47,574 bases of DNA from Holophagales bacterium (GTDB lineage Bacteria; Acidobacteriota; Thermoanaerobaculia; Multivoradales; Multivoraceae), in contig VXUF01000093.1 of the NCBI GenBank assembly GCA_009837085.1, forward strand, positions 1-47,574, read 5' to 3'. The position numbers and the translations under genes were made by a program. The notes under the pieces were generated by a model. The model ran no database searches and was not told the origin of the DNA. It worked only from the letters and a program-made list of their open reading frames with translations. The first letter of the stretch is position 1. The number at the start of each line of letters is the position of its first letter. This document shows, in pieces, positions 44,956-47,574 of the stretch.

Positions 44956-45783
44956 ATGACCGATGTAGCCGCCCGCCCCCGCCTCACCGTCGACATCGAA
45001 GCCGGCGTCGCCGACGTGCGTCTCGACCGCGCCGACAAGCTGAATGCGCTGGACGGCGCGATGTTCGACGCCCTGGGCAGCACCGCCCGCGAGCTGGCCG
45101 AGGATTCGTCCGTGCGCGCAGTCGTGCTCTCCGGCAACGGCCGCGCCTTCTGCGCCGGCCTCGACTTCGGCAGTTTCCGCGCCATGCAGCAGAGCGGCGA
45201 CGGACCATCCTCGCCGCGCGAACTAGTCCGGCGGACCGACGAGAACCCGGCGAACCGCGCCCAGTTCGCGGCCTGGGGTTGGCACGCGATGCCCGTTCCC
45301 GTGATTGCGGCGGTTCATGGCGTGGCCTACGGCGGCGGCTTCCAGATCGCGCTAGGCGCCGATCTTCGGGTCGTCCACCCGGAAGCCAGGCTCTCGGTGC
45401 GAGAGATCGTCTGGGGTCTGATCCCCGACATGGCCGGTCCCCAGTTGCTACGGCACCTGGTGCGCGCCGACATCGCCAAGGAGCTGACCTTCACCGGCCG
45501 CGTGATCAGCGGCGTCGAGGCCGCGGCACAAGGCCTCGTGACCCCCCGGTGCGAGAATCCCCTCGATGACGCCCAAGCCCAGGCGCGCCAGATTGCGGCC
45601 AACTCGCCGCACGCGATTCGCGCCGCCAAGCAGGTGCTCGACACCGCCTCGACGGTCAGCGTTCGCGAAGGGCTCGAAACCGAGGAGCGGCTGCAGGTCG
45701 GCCTGATCGGCTCCCCGAATCAGGTCGAAGCGGTGATGGCGAATATGGAGAAGCGGGCGCCCAGCTTCGCCGACGTCGACTGA
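44956..45783 (+). CDS. Enoyl-CoA hydratase/isomerase (crotonase) family protein
   Basis: A 275-residue crotonase-fold enzyme acting on acyl-CoA thioesters. The oxyanion hole is formed by GRAFCAGLDFGSF and GVAYGGGFQIALG. In the active-site helix, EIVWGLIPDMAGPQLLRHL has Asp in the position where dienoyl-CoA isomerase (ECH1) has its catalytic Asp and hydratases have Gly; the earlier Glu of hydratases is less clear. An isomerase is therefore as likely as a hydratase. GGAG lies before the ATG. Convergent with ppk1, separated by a hairpin. Confidence 0.88.
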   Translation: MTDVAARPRLTVDIEAGVADVRLDRADKLNALDGAMFDALGSTARELAEDSSVRAVVLSGNGRAFCAGLDFGSFRAMQQSGDGPSSPRELVRRTDENPANRAQFAAWGWHAMPVPVIAAVHGVAYGGGFQIALGADLRVVHPEARLSVREIVWGLIPDMAGPQLLRHLVRADIAKELTFTGRVISGVEAAAQGLVTPRCENPLDDAQAQARQIAANSPHAIRAAKQVLDTASTVSVREGLETEERLQVGLIGSPNQVEAVMANMEKRAPSFADVD

Positions 45784-45790
45784 AGCGGGG

Positions 45791-45808
45791 GCGGCCGACG
45801 CCGGCCGC
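45791..45808. terminator. Hairpin between convergent crotonase and ppk genes
   Basis: GCGGCCG (45791-45797), loop ACGC, CGGCCGC (45802-45808): a perfect 7-bp GC stem filling the 24-base gap between two convergent stops. It has no T-run, so it would act as a bidirectional or assisted terminator. Confidence 0.5.
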
Positions 45809-47574
45809 TACTCCAGGTGCCAGCCGTGGCTGCCCTGGAGCAGCGCCCGCTGGGAATCGAAGGGCTCGCTGCCGGCCCCCGGCCCGACCGGCACGTAGCT
45901 GCCGTCGGACTCCAGGCGCCGGCAGTTCGCCGTGTCGGCGAGGTGCGGCGCCAGAATGTCCCGGAGCGCCGCCTGCCGCAGGTCCGGATCCAGGATCGGA
46001 CACAGCAGTTCCACGCGGCCGTTCAGGTTGCGAGGCATCAGGTCGGCGCTACCGGTGAACAACTCCTCGTCGCCGCCGTTCCGGAAGTAGTAGAGCCGCG
46101 AGTGCTCGAGGAACCGGCCGACGATCGAAGTCACCGAGATGTTCTCGGACAGGCCCGGCACGCCCGGACGCAGGCAGCAGATTCCACGCACCTGCAGCAG
46201 CACCTCGACGCCGGCCTGGGAGGCGCGGTACAGCGCGTCGATGCACTCGCGGTCGACCAGCGAGTTCATCTTGAAGATCAGGCGGCCGTCTCCGCGCAGC
46301 CGATGGCCTTCGATCTCCCGTTCGATTCGCCGGATGAGTTCACGGCGCATCTGGTGCGGCGCGACCAGGAGGCGGCTGTAGCGCTCCTCACGGGCGTATC
46401 CGGTGATCGCGTTGAACAGTTTGGCGACGTCCGAAGTGATCTCGGAGTCATCGGTCAGCAGTCCGATGTCCGTGTAGATACGGGCGGTCACCGGGTTGTA
46501 GTTTCCGGTCGCGAGGTGCGCGTAGGAATGCAGCTTGCCCGCCTCCCGACGCACCACGAGGCACATCTTGGCGTGGGTCTTGAGCCCCATCACGCCGTAC
46601 ACGACATGAACGCCTGCGGCTTCCAGCGCCCGCGCCCAGCCGATGTTGTACTCCTCGTCGAAGCGCGCCTTCAACTCGACCAGGACCGAAACCTGTTTTC
46701 CCTTCTCCCGCGCCTCCATCAAGGCCTCGACGACGGGCGAGTTCGCCCCCACACGGTAGAGGGTCTGCTTGATCGCGATCACGTCCGGGTCGGCCGCCGC
46801 CTCATGCAGCAGCCGAACGACCGGGGAGAAGCTGTCGTACGGGTGATAGAGGACGTGATCGCGCCGGCGGATCGCCTCGAACAGGGACTCGTCGCTCCTG
46901 AGCGCCGCATGGCGCACGGGGCGGATCGTGCTGTCGCGGAGTTCGGGCAGGTCGAGGAAGGCGATCTCGCTTAGGTCGGCCAGGCCGAGCGGCGACGGCA
47001 ACGTGTCGACCTGGAACCGCGCCAACCCCATGTTCCGCTCCAGGATCGCCCGGATGCGCTTCGGCATGTCCTCGCGTACCTCCAGGCGCACGACGGAACC
47101 GAAGTGCCTCTGCCCGACGACCTCGACGATCGCCGTCAGAAGATCGCCCGCCTCGTCCTCCTCCACCTCCAGGTCGGCGTCTCGCGTGACCCGGAACGGG
47201 TAGGCGGCCGCGATCTCGAAGCCGGGGAACAGCAGGTCGAGATTGGCCGCGATCAGCTCCTCGATCCACACGAATCTGCCCCGCCCCGACTCGAGGCCGA
47301 GTTCGTCGCGGCTGCTGCCCGGTGCTCGCACCAGCCGCGGCAGTACCTGCGGCACCTTGACGCGGGCGAAGCGCTCACCATGACTGCCGTCGTCGATGAC
47401 CACTGCCAGATTCAGGCTCAGGTTCGAGACGTGAGGAAACGGGTGGCTCGGGTCGAACGCCAGCGGTGTCAGGACGGGAAAGATGTCGCGCTTGAAGTAA
47501 GCCCGCAGCTTGCGTTTCTTCTTGGCCGAAAGGGAGTCGTACGAGACGATCTTGATCCCCGCTTCGTTCAGCTT
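45808..47574 (-). CDS. ppk1: Polyphosphate kinase 1, 5' end outside window
   Basis: Makes polyphosphate from ATP, reversibly, at the inner membrane or cytoplasm. 588 residues are visible; the family is about 690-720, so roughly the first 110-130 are beyond the right edge. The frame is open to the last base (KLNEAGIKIVSYDSLSAKKK). Phospholipase D-like active sites: YGVMGLKTHAKMCLVVRRE with the phosphorylated His, and FLEHSRLYYFRNGGDEELF with the second His. LTPLAFDPSHPFPHVSNLSL, IKQTLYRVGANSPVVEALM and SADLMPRNLNGRVEL are family blocks. The TAG stop touches the intergenic hairpin. Confidence 0.96.
   Translation of the reverse strand, partial: KLNEAGIKIVSYDSLSAKKKRKLRAYFKRDIFPVLTPLAFDPSHPFPHVSNLSLNLAVVIDDGSHGERFARVKVPQVLPRLVRAPGSSRDELGLESGRGRFVWIEELIAANLDLLFPGFEIAAAYPFRVTRDADLEVEEDEAGDLLTAIVEVVGQRHFGSVVRLEVREDMPKRIRAILERNMGLARFQVDTLPSPLGLADLSEIAFLDLPELRDSTIRPVRHAALRSDESLFEAIRRRDHVLYHPYDSFSPVVRLLHEAAADPDVIAIKQTLYRVGANSPVVEALMEAREKGKQVSVLVELKARFDEEYNIGWARALEAAGVHVVYGVMGLKTHAKMCLVVRREAGKLHSYAHLATGNYNPVTARIYTDIGLLTDDSEITSDVAKLFNAITGYAREERYSRLLVAPHQMRRELIRRIEREIEGHRLRGDGRLIFKMNSLVDRECIDALYRASQAGVEVLLQVRGICCLRPGVPGLSENISVTSIVGRFLEHSRLYYFRNGGDEELFTGSADLMPRNLNGRVELLCPILDPDLRQAALRDILAPHLADTANCRRLESDGSYVPVGPGAGSEPFDSQRALLQGSHGWHLE

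Overview
The window is about 47.6 kb of GC-rich bacterial chromosome from what looks like a Gram-negative organism: there are several lipobox lipoproteins, a polyphosphate kinase, crotonase and ABC importers, and third codon positions are strongly G/C. Gene content (an all-in-one biotin carboxylase, inositol oxygenase, a UGA-containing GrdB-like selenoprotein, a single-RRM protein) would suit an uncultured Acidobacteriota-like or similar environmental lineage. No rRNA or other taxonomic marker is present, so that placement is a guess. No tRNA, rRNA or CRISPR array was seen.

Left chromosomal part (1-7.9 kb): the end-truncated gene of a purine permease (NCS2/AzgA type), a 1553-residue carboxylase carrying alpha-CT-like, beta-CT-like, biotin carboxylase and biotin-carrier domains in one chain, a lipoprotein of unknown function, and shikimate dehydrogenase (aroE). 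A nested-hairpin repeat lies at 5919-5995, and a longer relative lies at 31672-31798.

Mobile defence island (7909-24358): an integrative mobilizable element bounded by a 9-bp direct repeat, CTACAAGGG. The right copy forms the last codons and stop of an ABC permease gene. The island carries a tyrosine integrase and a ColE1-like mobilization module (mobC, a relaxase, and mobB- and mobD-like genes nested in another frame of the relaxase gene). It also has a single-polypeptide type ISP-like restriction-modification enzyme that overlaps a hicB-hicA toxin-antitoxin pair, a UvrD-like helicase, a decayed vsr gene, and a tightly overlapping operon of HerA-like ATPase, NurA-like nuclease and DNA methyltransferase. 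I do not recognise this last trio as a named system; it is the best candidate here for an undescribed defence or restriction system. A 134-bp duplication of mob sequence fused to an hsdR-like fragment shows the island was assembled by recombination.

Right chromosomal part (24.35-47.6 kb): a sugar ABC importer (binding protein, ATPase, and a permease with an unusual periplasmic insert), a dual-ATPase peptide-type ABC protein followed by a YfcC/DcuC-family carrier, inositol oxygenase, a small membrane protein, and a GrdB-family selenoprotein read through an in-frame UGA with a candidate SECIS hairpin. These are followed by msrB, a type-B carboxylesterase lipoprotein, an RRM protein, a secreted carboxypeptidase-regulatory-like protein, and an operon of an anchored helical protein, a DEAD-box helicase and a MutS-like ATPase. 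The window ends with a DUF2461 protein, glpF-glpK for glycerol uptake and phosphorylation, a crotonase, and polyphosphate kinase (5' end beyond the window).
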